Source: an uncultured Acetatifactor sp. (GTDB taxonomy: Bacteria > Bacillota > Clostridia > Lachnospirales > Lachnospiraceae). From it: a DNA stretch of 64,000 nt. The position numbers and the translations under genes are program-made. The notes under the pieces are model-generated. The model searched no databases. It was not told the DNA's origin and worked only from the letters and a program-made list of their open reading frames with translations. The stretch is from positions 32,032 through 96,031 of the forward strand of contig CAJUCT010000011.1 in NCBI GenBank assembly GCA_910585015.1, in the 5' to 3' direction. This document shows, piece after piece, positions 16,658 through 25,270 of the stretch; the stretch's first letter is position 1; each line of letters starts with the position of its first letter.

Positions 16658-17218
16658 ATGAGAGTATTATTGACATCTGCCGGATTGGAAACAGAGGAGA
16701 TACAGAACTTTTTTGTGGAATTGACAGGCAAGGACATGGCTTATGTGAAAGCGTTGTTTATCCCGGTAGCCGCGGTGGACGCGGACGCGATTGCCGTGCT
16801 GCCCAAGTGTATGAATGACTTGTTAAAGTGCGGTATACCGGACAAGAACATAAGCGTTTATGATATGCATGAAGGGATGGAGACAGGACAGCTGCAGCAA
16901 TATGATGTGGTATATTTATGCGGCGGAAAAACGCAGTATCTGCTTCAGCGTATTAACGAGACAGGATTTGATAAATCACTGATGGAGTATATTCATGCGG
17001 ATGGCGTGGTGCTGGGCGTGAGTGCGGGCAGCCTTATTTTTGCCAATAATATTCCCGGCAATCTAGGGCTGATAGACACGAAGCTGGATGTCCACTGCAA
17101 AGAGGGGGAAGCGCGAGGGAAGCTGGCATATCCCTTAAAGGAAAATGTGCGCCTGACCAATACCTGTGCGCTGGCAATCCGTAGTTTTCCTGACGGTTTG
17201 GAGATTATCGGCGGGTGA
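16658..17218 (+). CDS. Peptidase E-like protein (S51 family)
   Basis: A 186-residue protein of the class I glutamine-amidotransferase-like fold. Motifs are MRVLLTSAGL at the N-terminus, YLCGGKTQYLLQR and the nucleophile elbow GVSAGSLIF, with Ser as expected for S51 peptidases, followed by a C-terminal LGLIDTKLDVH block. Dipeptidase E cleaves Asp-X dipeptides. Related proteins in Clostridia are short like this one, and their substrates have not been defined. It is in an apparent operon with the XRE regulator. The protein has no signal peptide and should be cytoplasmic. Confidence 0.82.
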   Translation: MRVLLTSAGLETEEIQNFFVELTGKDMAYVKALFIPVAAVDADAIAVLPKCMNDLLKCGIPDKNISVYDMHEGMETGQLQQYDVVYLCGGKTQYLLQRINETGFDKSLMEYIHADGVVLGVSAGSLIFANNIPGNLGLIDTKLDVHCKEGEARGKLAYPLKENVRLTNTCALAIRSFPDGLEIIGG

Positions 17219-17246
17219 GGCAGAGGTCGGAAATAAGTGCAATTCT

Positions 17247-17278
17247 CCATAGATAATATTTGTGGCCTGTGATATAAT
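17247..17278 (+). promoter_or_regulatory. Promoter-like 32-bp element shared with the MATE gene
   Basis: This segment contains CCATAGATAATAT, then TG.GGCC, and ends in an extended -10 TGATATAAT (TATAAT at 17273-17278). It matches 39939-39970 upstream of the MATE gene at 28 of 32 positions. No good -35 hexamer is visible at 17 bases, so the conserved upstream block may be an activator site. The transcript would have a leader of about 105 bases before 17393, with a TGCGCcgaaGCGCA hairpin. Confidence 0.6.
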
Positions 17279-17392
17279 GAACTTGACTTTTATGAACAGA
17301 AAGTGCGCCGAAGCGCATGGAATCAAAGTATTAGGGACGTAACTCTTATAGAGTATAACAGTTCCACAATAAAAAATAAAGGAGCAAATGTC

Positions 17393-19951
17393 ATGAATGT
17401 CATTGTTATCGGAGGCGTTGCCGCAGGCACGAAAACTGCCGCAAAGCTGATGCGTCAGGACCGCGGCGCAAAGGTCACAGTCTATACCAAGAGTAAGGAC
17501 ATCTCCTATGCGGGCTGCGGCCTGCCCTACTATGTGGGCGGGAGTATCGAGACCCGGGAGGAATTGATTGTCAATACGCCGGAAAAGTATGCCGGACTGA
17601 CCGGTGTGGAAGTCAGGACGGAGATGGAGGCCGTGGCCATAGACGCAGCCGCCAAAAATGTCAGTTTCGCCAACGGTGAAACCGTTTCCTATGACAAGCT
17701 GGTTATCGCCACAGGCGCCGTCCCCTTTGTACCGGAGGTGGCGGGCGTCGGTCTGCCGGGTGTATTCACCATGCGCACCCCCGATGACGCCATCGGTCTT
17801 CGGGCCTATATGGAAAATAACCACTGCCGCAGCGCCGTGGTGGTGGGCGGCGGATTTATCGGGTTGGAGATTGCGGAAAACCTGCTGGCCAAAGGGCTGA
17901 AAGTCACGGTTGTGGATATGGCGGATCAGGTCATGCCCAATCTGTTTGACCCGGAGATGGCCGCCTATATCCGCCGCCGGCTGCAGGCCAGGGGGATCCG
18001 CATTGTCACCGCGGCCGCTCTGGAGGAGGTGCTGGGGGATGAGAAGGCGACGGGTATCCGCACCAGTGTGGGCGCCTTTGAGGGTGAATTGGTGGTGCTT
18101 GCCATCGGTGTCCGTCCCGCCACTGCTTTTCTGGCGGAGTCGGGCCTGGAGATGAACCGGGGAACCATTCTGGTAGATGACCATCAAAGAACAAATCTAA
18201 GCGACGTGTACGCCGTGGGCGACTGCGCGCAGGTGTACAACCGCATCACCGGAAAAGCACAGTGGTCCGCCATGGGCTCCACCGCCAATATTACGGGACG
18301 CTGCCTTGCCAGGAATCTGACCGGGGAGGATGTTGTCTACGGCGGCTGCCTGGGCACCGGCGTGGTGAAACTGGCAGGAGATCTGAACGCCGGACGCACC
18401 GGCCTGACCGAAGCGCAGGCGAAGGAGGCGGGCTATGATGTGATCACCGTCACCTGCGTCACGGATGACAAGGCGCACTATTATGCCGATGCCTCCACCT
18501 TCGTCACCAAGTTGATTGCCGACGGGAACACCCATAAGCTGCTGGGCATTCAGGTGCTTGGCGCAGGCGCGGTAGACAAAATGGTGGATATTGCCGTCAC
18601 CGGCATCGCCATGGGGGCGGCGGTTGAGGACTTTGACACGCTGGATTTTGCCTACGCGCCCCCCTTCTCCACCGCCATCCACCCCTTTGTGCAGGCGTGT
18701 TACATATTGGAAAACAAGATGGCGGGAGCCTTTGAGACCTTTACGCCCGCCGAGTACGCTATGGGAAAAGCCAATGGCTACCGTGTCATTGATGCCCATC
18801 CCGCAGCCGCCATTCCCGGCGCGAAATGGATCGACTTAAGCAAGGTCACCGCGCCTTTAGACGGCATTGGGACGGAGGAAAAGCTGCTGCTGGTTTGTGC
18901 CAAGGGCAAGCGGGGGTACTTCCTGCAGAACCGGCTGAAGGCTTTGGGTTATACCAATACCCGTGTGCTGGAGGGCGGAGCCTTTGTCAATCAGGTCAAG
19001 GCGCAGTTCGCGGGCGGCGCTCTGCCTCCTGAGGAGATCAAACGGGTCAAGGCGCTGGGCTGTCTGCGGGATAAGCGATATCCGGATGTATTCAATGTCC
19101 GTGTCATCACCCGCAACGGTAAGATCACCGCCGCGGAGCATCGGACCATCGCCGAGGCTTCCGAGCGTTTCGGATCGGGGGCCGTCACCATGACCACTCG
19201 TCTGACGCTGGAGATTCAAGGGGTTAAGCATGAAAATATTCAGCCGCTGATTGACTTTTTGGGGGAGCACGGTCTGTCCACCGGCGGCACAGGTTCGCTG
19301 GTGCGCCCCGTTGTCTCCTGCAAGGGTACCACTTGCCAGTACGGTCTTGCCGATACCTATGGCCTGTCAGAAAAATTGCATGAGCGGTTCTATGTGGGAT
19401 ATCACAATGTGACTCTGCCTCACAAGTTCAAGATTGCCGTGGGGGGCTGTCCCAACAACTGTGTCAAACCCGACTTGAACGATTTGGGCATTGTGGGGCA
19501 GAGCGTTCCCCTGGCGGACTTTTCCAAATGCCGCGGCTGCAAAAAGTGCCAGGTTGTGGAGAATTGTCCCGTCAAGGTTGCCCAGGTGACCGACGGCAAA
19601 ATTCACATTGATCCCGATGCCTGCAACAACTGCGGACGCTGCAAGGGCAAATGTCCCTTCGGCGCGCTGGAGGAGTACAGAGAGGGCTTCAAGATCTATA
19701 TCGGCGGCCGCTGGGGCAAGAAGGTGGCCCACGGCATTCCTCTGACCAGGATCTTCGAAAGCGAGGAAGAAGTGCTGGAGGTGGTGGAGAGGGCGATTCT
19801 CCTGTTCCGGGACGAGGGCATCTCCGGCGAAAGGTTCGCGGATACCGTCAGCCGTTTGGGCTTCGGCTATGTCAACGAAAAGCTGCTCTCCGACACCATT
19901 GATAAGGCGGCGGTTTTGCAAAAGAAGGTGAAGGGCGGCGCCACCTGCTGA
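17393..19951 (+). CDS. CoA-disulfide reductase / rhodanese / sulfite-reductase-like fusion flavoprotein
   Basis: An 852-residue fusion. Residues 1-300 are a pyridine-nucleotide-disulfide oxidoreductase (FAD loop GGVAAGTKTAAKL; active Cys42 in SYAGCGLPYY as in CoA-disulfide reductases; NAD loop GGGFIGLEIAENL; GDCAQ). Residues 330-440 are its dimer domain. Residues 460-545 are a rhodanese-like domain with Cys in LVCAKGKRGYF. Residues 560-850 resemble a siroheme sulfite/nitrite reductase half: TTRLTLEIQGV, CKGTTC and GGCPNNC as likely siroheme/4Fe-4S ligands, then a two-cluster ferredoxin insert (CRGCKKC...CP and CNNCGRCKGKCP). I infer reduction of persulfide or sulfite with NAD(P)H. The start follows GGAGCAAATGTC. 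Siroheme synthesis genes lie downstream. Confidence 0.9.
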   Translation: MNVIVIGGVAAGTKTAAKLMRQDRGAKVTVYTKSKDISYAGCGLPYYVGGSIETREELIVNTPEKYAGLTGVEVRTEMEAVAIDAAAKNVSFANGETVSYDKLVIATGAVPFVPEVAGVGLPGVFTMRTPDDAIGLRAYMENNHCRSAVVVGGGFIGLEIAENLLAKGLKVTVVDMADQVMPNLFDPEMAAYIRRRLQARGIRIVTAAALEEVLGDEKATGIRTSVGAFEGELVVLAIGVRPATAFLAESGLEMNRGTILVDDHQRTNLSDVYAVGDCAQVYNRITGKAQWSAMGSTANITGRCLARNLTGEDVVYGGCLGTGVVKLAGDLNAGRTGLTEAQAKEAGYDVITVTCVTDDKAHYYADASTFVTKLIADGNTHKLLGIQVLGAGAVDKMVDIAVTGIAMGAAVEDFDTLDFAYAPPFSTAIHPFVQACYILENKMAGAFETFTPAEYAMGKANGYRVIDAHPAAAIPGAKWIDLSKVTAPLDGIGTEEKLLLVCAKGKRGYFLQNRLKALGYTNTRVLEGGAFVNQVKAQFAGGALPPEEIKRVKALGCLRDKRYPDVFNVRVITRNGKITAAEHRTIAEASERFGSGAVTMTTRLTLEIQGVKHENIQPLIDFLGEHGLSTGGTGSLVRPVVSCKGTTCQYGLADTYGLSEKLHERFYVGYHNVTLPHKFKIAVGGCPNNCVKPDLNDLGIVGQSVPLADFSKCRGCKKCQVVENCPVKVAQVTDGKIHIDPDACNNCGRCKGKCPFGALEEYREGFKIYIGGRWGKKVAHGIPLTRIFESEEEVLEVVERAILLFRDEGISGERFADTVSRLGFGYVNEKLLSDTIDKAAVLQKKVKGGATC

Positions 19952-20088
19952 TCGGGTTCTCCTAAATATGTATTAAACCATGACCATACTCCCGGCAGGA
20001 AGCAGGCGGATGGCAGATTTGAAACTGCAGGCGCGTGGCGGCATCAAATTCCGGGTTTATGCAGTGGGAACAGGGGAGTATATTTTAA

Positions 20089-20168
20089 GAGGCGGCGTGA
20101 CAAAAGTCATGCCGCCTCCCCATTTCAGGCTGGGGCAAGCCTGCAAAGAAAAAGGCAAGGAAACTTGC
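20089..20168 (+). promoter_or_regulatory. Structured leader of the ABC importer operon
   Basis: Three consecutive hairpins precede the substrate-binding protein gene. GAGGCGGC/GCCGCCTC spans 20089-20118, CAGGCT/AGCCTG spans 20126-20143, and GCAAG with a GAAA tetraloop and CTTGC spans 20155-20168. The last arm runs into GCGGAACTTTAAG, the motif found in other leaders here. I looked for cobalamin-riboswitch landmarks and did not find them. There is no T run, so it is not a simple terminator. Confidence 0.5.
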
Positions 20169-20197
20169 GGAACTTTAAGTATAGAAAGGAAATGTCA

Positions 20198-21148
20198 GTG
20201 AAAAAATTCGTCCATTTGGTTTTGCTGTGCTGTTTCATGTTTTTGACGGCGTGCGGCAGGGGAACTGACGCACCGCCGTCCGAGGAAACGGACTCGGAGA
20301 CGGCAGTGACTTTTACGGACGACCTGGGTCGTCAGGTGACGGCAGACCGCCCTGAGCGGGTGGTCTGCCTGATTGGCAGCTTTGCGGATATCTGGTACTT
20401 GGCCGGAGGGGGGGACCAGATCGTGGCGACGACGGATGCCACCTGGACTTACTTCGATTTACCCTTGGGGGAGGATGTGGTCAATCTGGGCGCCGCAAAG
20501 GAGTTGAACATGGAGAAGCTGATCGCCTGCGAACCGGATCTGGTCCTGGCAAGCTGCGGAACCGACCGGAATATGGAACTGGAATCCGCCTTTAATGAGA
20601 TGGGGATTCCCACGGCGTATTTTTCCGTCAACACATTTGAGGATTATCTGCGGATGCTGAAGATCTGCACAGAGATCACCGGACAATCCGGGAATTATGA
20701 GACCTACGGAACCACTGTCTGGGCACAGGTGGAAAGGGCTCTTGCAAGGGCCGACGGATCCCGCCCCAGCGTTCTGTATATCCGGGCCACAGGAAGCAGT
20801 TGTAAGGTAAAAAACAGTGAGGGGAGTGTGCTGGGAGAGATGCTTGCCGCTTTGGACTGTGAGAATATCGCGGACAGGGAGGGCAGTCTTTTGGAACAAC
20901 TCAGCTTGGAGACAATCCTGCAGAGCGACCCGGACTATATCTTTGTGGTGCTGCAAAGCGCGGATCCTGCGGACGCGCAGGCGGTTTTGGAAACCACGCT
21001 TCTGCGAAATCCTGCCTGGGCCTCTCTTACGGCCATAAAGGAAGGACGTTATTATGTGATGGATCAGCAACTCTACAATTTGAAACCGAATGAGCGATGG
21101 GGGGAAGCCTATGAGCAGCTTGCGGATATTCTCTACCCGGCGCAGTGA
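20198..21148 (+). CDS. ABC importer substrate-binding lipoprotein (cobalamin/Fe-siderophore class)
   Basis: A 316-residue class III binding protein. I prefer GTG at 20198, seven bases after AGAAAGGA, over ATG at 20192, which would touch the ribosome site. The signal peptide MKKFVHLVLLCCFMFLTAC ends in a lipobox with Cys19. The mature protein starts with the typical TFTDDLGRQVTADRPERVV and contains LGAAKELNMEKLIACEPDLVL, and the second lobe is joined by a long helix. The family (BtuF/FepB/FhuD) binds metal chelates, haem or corrinoids. It is the first gene of an importer operon that sits between the sulfite-reductase fusion and the siroheme synthase, so iron, cobalt or a tetrapyrrole is a reasonable guess for the ligand. 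Confidence 0.9.
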   Translation: MKKFVHLVLLCCFMFLTACGRGTDAPPSEETDSETAVTFTDDLGRQVTADRPERVVCLIGSFADIWYLAGGGDQIVATTDATWTYFDLPLGEDVVNLGAAKELNMEKLIACEPDLVLASCGTDRNMELESAFNEMGIPTAYFSVNTFEDYLRMLKICTEITGQSGNYETYGTTVWAQVERALARADGSRPSVLYIRATGSSCKVKNSEGSVLGEMLAALDCENIADREGSLLEQLSLETILQSDPDYIFVVLQSADPADAQAVLETTLLRNPAWASLTAIKEGRYYVMDQQLYNLKPNERWGEAYEQLADILYPAQ

Positions 21149-22124
21149 CGCCATTTTCTGGGCCGGGCTATGTGTCCTGACCCTGGGAGCAGCGGCCCTT
21201 GGGCTGTGGACAGGGTCTGTAAAGCTGGAGCCGGCGCAGGTGCTTGACGCGCTGACCGGGCGGGACGGCACTTCTGCCGCCGCCCGCATCGTGCTTTACA
21301 GCCGTCTGCCCCGCACCTGCGCGGCGATGCTGGCGGGAGCGGCCCTGGCGGTCTCCGGTGCGGTCATTCAGACGGTTCTGGACAATCCTCTTGCGTCTCC
21401 CAGTGTCATCGGCGTCAATTCCGGCGCGGGTTTTGCGGTAGCTCTGGTCTGTGCCGCCGCGCCGCTGGCCCAGCGATATACGCCGCTGGCGGCATTCGGC
21501 GGGGCTCTGGCAGGGGTCCTTCTGGTGGCGGGGCTGTCCCGGCGCACCGGCGCCTCCCGCATGACCGTGATTCTGGCGGGGGTAGCCATCTCGGCCATGT
21601 TCAGCGCCGGCATCGATACGGTGGTGACGCTGGCGCCGGATGCGATCAGCGGTGTCACGGACTTTCGGATCGGCGGCTTTACAGGTGTCACCATGGCGCA
21701 GCTTGCCCCGGCCGCAGGGGTGATTTTTGCCGGTCTGGGAATTGTACTCTCCCTCTCCCGGCAGATGGACATCCTTGCGCTGGGCAGCGATACGGCCCAG
21801 AGTCTGGGGCTTTCCGTGGGCCCTGTGCGCTTTATTCTGCTGGTGCTGGCGGCGGCCCTGGCTGGCGCCGCCGTGAGCTTTTGCGGGCTGATGGGCTTTG
21901 TGGGGCTGATAGTGCCCCATACCATGCGGCGGCTGCTGGGAGAAGGAAGCCTTTCACTGATGGTTTCCTCCGCCTTGGGGGGCGCTTTCTTTGTGACGAT
22001 GTGTGATCTGGCGGCGAGAGTGCTGTTTTCGCCTTTTGAACTGCCTGTGGGCATTATACTGGCATTTGCGGGGGCTCCATTTTTCTTATGGCTCTTGTTT
22101 AAGCAGAGAGGAGGGCGCACATGA
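21111..22124 (+). CDS. FecCD-family ABC importer permease
   Basis: A 337-residue BtuC/FecCD-type permease with about ten membrane segments. The start at 21111 follows GGGGGAAG and lies inside the end of the binding-protein gene (38-base overlap). Family marks are RLPRTCAAMLAGAALAVSGAVIQ near the N-terminus, NPLASPSVIGVNSGAGF, and the cytoplasmic coupling segment GLMGFVGLIVPHTMRRLLG near the C-terminus. The coding DNA is notably GC-rich. It partners with the ATPase that starts in an ATGA overlap at 22121. Confidence 0.93.
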   Translation: MSSLRIFSTRRSDAIFWAGLCVLTLGAAALGLWTGSVKLEPAQVLDALTGRDGTSAAARIVLYSRLPRTCAAMLAGAALAVSGAVIQTVLDNPLASPSVIGVNSGAGFAVALVCAAAPLAQRYTPLAAFGGALAGVLLVAGLSRRTGASRMTVILAGVAISAMFSAGIDTVVTLAPDAISGVTDFRIGGFTGVTMAQLAPAAGVIFAGLGIVLSLSRQMDILALGSDTAQSLGLSVGPVRFILLVLAAALAGAAVSFCGLMGFVGLIVPHTMRRLLGEGSLSLMVSSALGGAFFVTMCDLAARVLFSPFELPVGIILAFAGAPFFLWLLFKQRGGRT

Positions 22125-22921
22125 TCCGATTGAGTCGGCTCTGCGCCGGATATTTTGGAAAAACTGTCATACAGGAAGTCACCATGGAGTTTTTGCCGGG
22201 AAAGGTTACCGTCCTGCTGGGCCCCAACGGCAGCGGAAAATCCACGCTGCTGAAAGCGTCGCTGGGGCTGCTGCCCCTCACGGGCGGTGAGGTTTTGTAT
22301 GACGATGTGGATATCCGGCGGCTGAAACGCAGACAGATTGCGCAAAAGGCGGCGTTTTTGACCCAGAGCCGGAACACGCCCTCCGTTCAGGCGCTGCGGA
22401 TGGTACTGCACGGACGGTTTCCCTATCTGACCTATCCCAGACACTACGGCGGACAGGACTATGCCATCGCCCGCAGCGCCATGGATGCCACAGGAAGCCG
22501 GCAGCATGAAAATACCAATGTCAGCCTGCTCAGCGGAGGCCAGCGCCAGGGGGTGTATCTGGCCATGGCGCTGGCCCAGGATACCGGGACTCTTTTCATG
22601 GATGAGCCCACCACTTATCTGGATATCAGTCGTCAGTTCCAAATGATGCACACTGCCCGCTCCCTGGCCCGGGAGGGAAAAGCGGTGGTGCTGGTACTGC
22701 ACGACATCTGTCTGGCGCTGCGGGAGGCGGACCGCATTGCGGTGCTGCAGGAGGGCAGGCTGCTATGCTGCGACGAATCGGATGCCATCTACCAAAGCGG
22801 TGTTCTGGAACAAGTATTCGGGGTGGGGGTACACCGTGTGGATACCCCTCACGGCATGCAGTATTATTGTGTCCCGCGGCGGGTTCCCGGCCGGATCGCT
22901 GAAGAATGTCAGAACACATAA
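22121..22921 (+). CDS. ABC importer ATP-binding protein (FepC/BtuD class)
   Basis: A 266-residue ATPase with Walker A GPNGSGKST, Q-loop AAFLTQSRNTP, signature LSGGQRQGVYLAMAL, Walker B LFMDEPTTYLD and the switch-His segment VLHDICLALREAD. It overlaps the permease by 4 bases (ATGA). The set is complete: binding protein, permease, ATPase. A 148-base spacer with an inverted repeat separates it from the siroheme synthase gene, so cotranscription is possible but not certain. Confidence 0.94.
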   Translation: MIRLSRLCAGYFGKTVIQEVTMEFLPGKVTVLLGPNGSGKSTLLKASLGLLPLTGGEVLYDDVDIRRLKRRQIAQKAAFLTQSRNTPSVQALRMVLHGRFPYLTYPRHYGGQDYAIARSAMDATGSRQHENTNVSLLSGGQRQGVYLAMALAQDTGTLFMDEPTTYLDISRQFQMMHTARSLAREGKAVVLVLHDICLALREADRIAVLQEGRLLCCDESDAIYQSGVLEQVFGVGVHRVDTPHGMQYYCVPRRVPGRIAEECQNT

Positions 22922-22964
22922 AGTAATCGGATATATACCCGGAGTTGGTCTCCATAAACAAGAA

Positions 22965-23053
22965 TATTCGTTTAGGCGATTGTGAAATGTTCTCTGAAAG
23001 TGACATCTGTTACCAGAAAGGGAGTTTCGCAAACGCCTAGAATATTCGTTAGA
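22965..23053 (+). repeat. Imperfect inverted and direct repeats in the spacer before the siroheme synthase gene
   Basis: AGAATATTCGTTTA near 22963 and AGAATATTCGTTAGA near 23040 form a direct repeat. Between them TAGGCGATTGTGAAA (about 22973-22987) pairs imperfectly with TTTCGCAAACGCCTA (about 23025-23039). It may form a leader hairpin of about 65 bases. No riboswitch family was recognised. Confidence 0.5.
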
Positions 23054-23068
23054 TAAAAGGAGTAAGAA

Positions 23069-25168
23069 ATGCCCCATTTTCCCATATTTATGGACTTAAA
23101 TAACAAACCTGTCCTGATCGTGGGCGGCGGAACCGTCGCCCTTCGCAAACTGCAGAAGCTGATGCCCTATGGTGCGCAGCCAACGGTGGTAGCGCCGCAT
23201 ATCCTGCCTGCGCTGGCGGACTTCCCCGGTGTGAAGCTGCGTCAGCGCAGCTTCGACGTTTCCGATCTGCGTCCGCGGCCTTGGCTGGTCGTTGCCGCCA
23301 CAGACGATAAAGAGACGAACCGCCGTATCTCTTCTCTCTGCCAAAAGCGTCATATTCCGGTGAACGTGGCGGACGATCCGACGCTGTGCAGTTTTCTTTT
23401 CCCGGCCCTGGTGCGGCAGGGCGCCTTTTCGGCGGGTATCTCCACCGGCGGCGCAAGCCCTACCGCGGCGGTCTATTTTAAAGAGCGGCTGCGGGAGCTG
23501 CTGCCGGACGGGCTGGACGGGCTTCTCGCCTGGCTGGAGTCTCTGCGCCCGGCGGTGAAAGCCGCCATACCGGAGCAGAGCAGACGGGCGGCGGCGTTCC
23601 GCAGACTTTTTGATGCCTGTATGGCCAAGGGCGGACCCCTGACGCAGGAGGAGACGGAGCGATATATTGCCGATGCGCTGCCGGGCAGCGTTGCGCTGGT
23701 GGGGGCGGGCTGCGGCATGGCGGATCTGATTACCCTGCGGGGATTGCGGCTGCTGCGGCAGTGCCAGGCAGTGGTGTACGATGATCTGATTGACCCGGCG
23801 CTGCTGGATGCGGCGCCGGAATCGGCCATGCGGATCTACATGGGGAAACGAAGGGGGGCACACGCCGCGTCACAGGCAGAAATCAACCAAAAGCTCATTG
23901 AACTGGCCGGATCCGGCTTGCGGGTGGTGCGCCTGAAGGGCGGTGATCCCTATCTTTTCGGCCGGGGCGGCGAGGAAATGCTGGCGCTGAAAGCCGCCGG
24001 GATTCCCTGTCAGGAGGTTCCGGGCATCCCCTCTGCCATCGGTATAGCGGCGGAGGCGGGAATCCCCGTGACCCATCGGGGCGTGAGCCGCGGTGTGCAT
24101 ATCGTCACGGCCCATACCTCCCACACGCCGGACGGTCTGCCGGAGGATTTTGACGCGCTGGCCAAGCTGTCGGGTACATTGGTTTTTCTGATGGGGCTGG
24201 AGCGGCTGTCTGCCATCACCGCCCGGCTGATGGCGGCAGGAAAGGATGAAAACACGCCCGGGGCGGTGATCTCCGGAGGCAATGCGCCCACTCCCGTCCG
24301 GGTCCGGGCGCCGTTGTCCCGGCTGGAGCAGGCGGCCAGAAATGCGGGGGTGTCCGCGCCGGCTATTATCCTTATCGGAGACGTGGCGGCTATGGACCTG
24401 TCTCAAAGCCCGCTTATGGGGCGGCGGATAGGGGTCACGGGCACCCGGGAGGTTGCGGAGAAACAGTTGAATGCGCTGGAGGCCCTTGGGGCAAAGGCGG
24501 TTTGGGTGCTGCGCGTGGGAATAAGGGAACTGCCCCCGGAACCTGTCTGGCGGAGTCTGGAGGGACGCTCCGGCTGGATAGTGTTTACCAGCGCCAACGG
24601 AGTCAGGACCTTTTTCGGGCAGGCGAAACAAAGGAATAGTGTATCGTCTTTTCTGGAAAAGTGGAAGTTCGCGGTTATCGGCGCCGCCACCGGCGAGGCG
24701 CTGGCCCGCTGCGGCATACGGGCCGATCTGTGTCCCGAAACCTTTACCAGCCAGGCTTTGGCAGCCGGTATGGGGGCGGCGGCGAAGCCCGGGGAAGTAA
24801 TTCTTTTGCTCCGCTCGGCGGCGGCCTCGCCGGTTCTGCCCAAGGCGCTGCGCAGGGAGGGTTTTGCGGTGGAAGACATTGCGATTTATGATGTGGAGAC
24901 GGAAGCCTGCACCGACCCGCTCCCGATGCTGGATTATCTGACTTTTTCCAGCGCGGGGGGTGTGAAGATGTTTTTTGAGCAGTACGGGGCAATCCCGGCA
25001 GGGACCCGCTGCGTTTGTATCGGCGGCGTCACCGCTCAAACCCTGTCGCAGTATACGAAAAACGAATTTTTGACAGCCCGGGAGATCTCGGCGCAGGGAA
25101 TTGTCGAAACCATTTTGGGGGATCAAAAAGATAACTTTAAGAGCAAAAGAGCAGGAGGGGAAAGCTAG
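23069..25168 (+). CDS. Triple fusion: precorrin-2 dehydrogenase / uroporphyrinogen-III C-methyltransferase / uroporphyrinogen-III synthase
   Basis: A 699-residue fusion of three siroheme-pathway enzymes. Residues 1-150 are the NAD-dependent precorrin-2 dehydrogenase (SirC/Met8 N-domain; GGGTVALRKLQKL, and the ISTGGASPTAA block). Residues 208-440 are the SAM-dependent methyltransferase that makes precorrin-2 (VGAGCGMADLITLRG, GDPYLFGRGGEE, and GIPVTHRG). Residues 450-690 resemble uroporphyrinogen-III synthase (GVTGTREVAEKQLNALE, FTSANGVRTFF, ending with TFSSAGGVKMFFEQY). Together they convert hydroxymethylbilane toward sirohydrochlorin. Ferrochelation may be done by the first domain or by another protein. 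It follows the siroheme-dependent reductase and importer on the same strand. A GGAGTAAGAA ribosome site precedes ATG. Confidence 0.93.
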   Translation: MPHFPIFMDLNNKPVLIVGGGTVALRKLQKLMPYGAQPTVVAPHILPALADFPGVKLRQRSFDVSDLRPRPWLVVAATDDKETNRRISSLCQKRHIPVNVADDPTLCSFLFPALVRQGAFSAGISTGGASPTAAVYFKERLRELLPDGLDGLLAWLESLRPAVKAAIPEQSRRAAAFRRLFDACMAKGGPLTQEETERYIADALPGSVALVGAGCGMADLITLRGLRLLRQCQAVVYDDLIDPALLDAAPESAMRIYMGKRRGAHAASQAEINQKLIELAGSGLRVVRLKGGDPYLFGRGGEEMLALKAAGIPCQEVPGIPSAIGIAAEAGIPVTHRGVSRGVHIVTAHTSHTPDGLPEDFDALAKLSGTLVFLMGLERLSAITARLMAAGKDENTPGAVISGGNAPTPVRVRAPLSRLEQAARNAGVSAPAIILIGDVAAMDLSQSPLMGRRIGVTGTREVAEKQLNALEALGAKAVWVLRVGIRELPPEPVWRSLEGRSGWIVFTSANGVRTFFGQAKQRNSVSSFLEKWKFAVIGAATGEALARCGIRADLCPETFTSQALAAGMGAAAKPGEVILLLRSAAASPVLPKALRREGFAVEDIAIYDVETEACTDPLPMLDYLTFSSAGGVKMFFEQYGAIPAGTRCVCIGGVTAQTLSQYTKNEFLTAREISAQGIVETILGDQKDNFKSKRAGGES

Positions 25169-25241
25169 GAGGGTATTTGCCGTAAAACAGCGGATAGTTG
25201 ACGCATTTTCATAATAACCGACAGAAAATGGCAAAAATTTG

Positions 25242-25270
25242 TGGACAATCCCCCGGTGGTAGTATATAAT
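25242..25270 (+). promoter_or_regulatory. Promoter of the SPFH/AAA operon
   Basis: TGGACA (25242-25247) and TATAAT (25265-25270) are 17 bases apart. The leader of about 155 bases contains a perfect hairpin ATCATACGC/GCGTATGAT (25283-25304) and a T-rich stretch (about 25363-25368) after a weaker stem, which could attenuate transcription. The first gene starts at 25431. Confidence 0.75.

Noticed and set aside
17303..17392. N-terminal extension of the sulfur-fusion protein
   Set aside because: The 30 extra residues lie over the promoter leader; the FAD-binding strand begins right at Met 17393, which has its own ribosome site.
19952..20197. Cobalamin or molybdenum-cofactor riboswitch
   Set aside because: I looked for a B12-box-like and other known core motifs and did not see them; only local hairpins can be supported.
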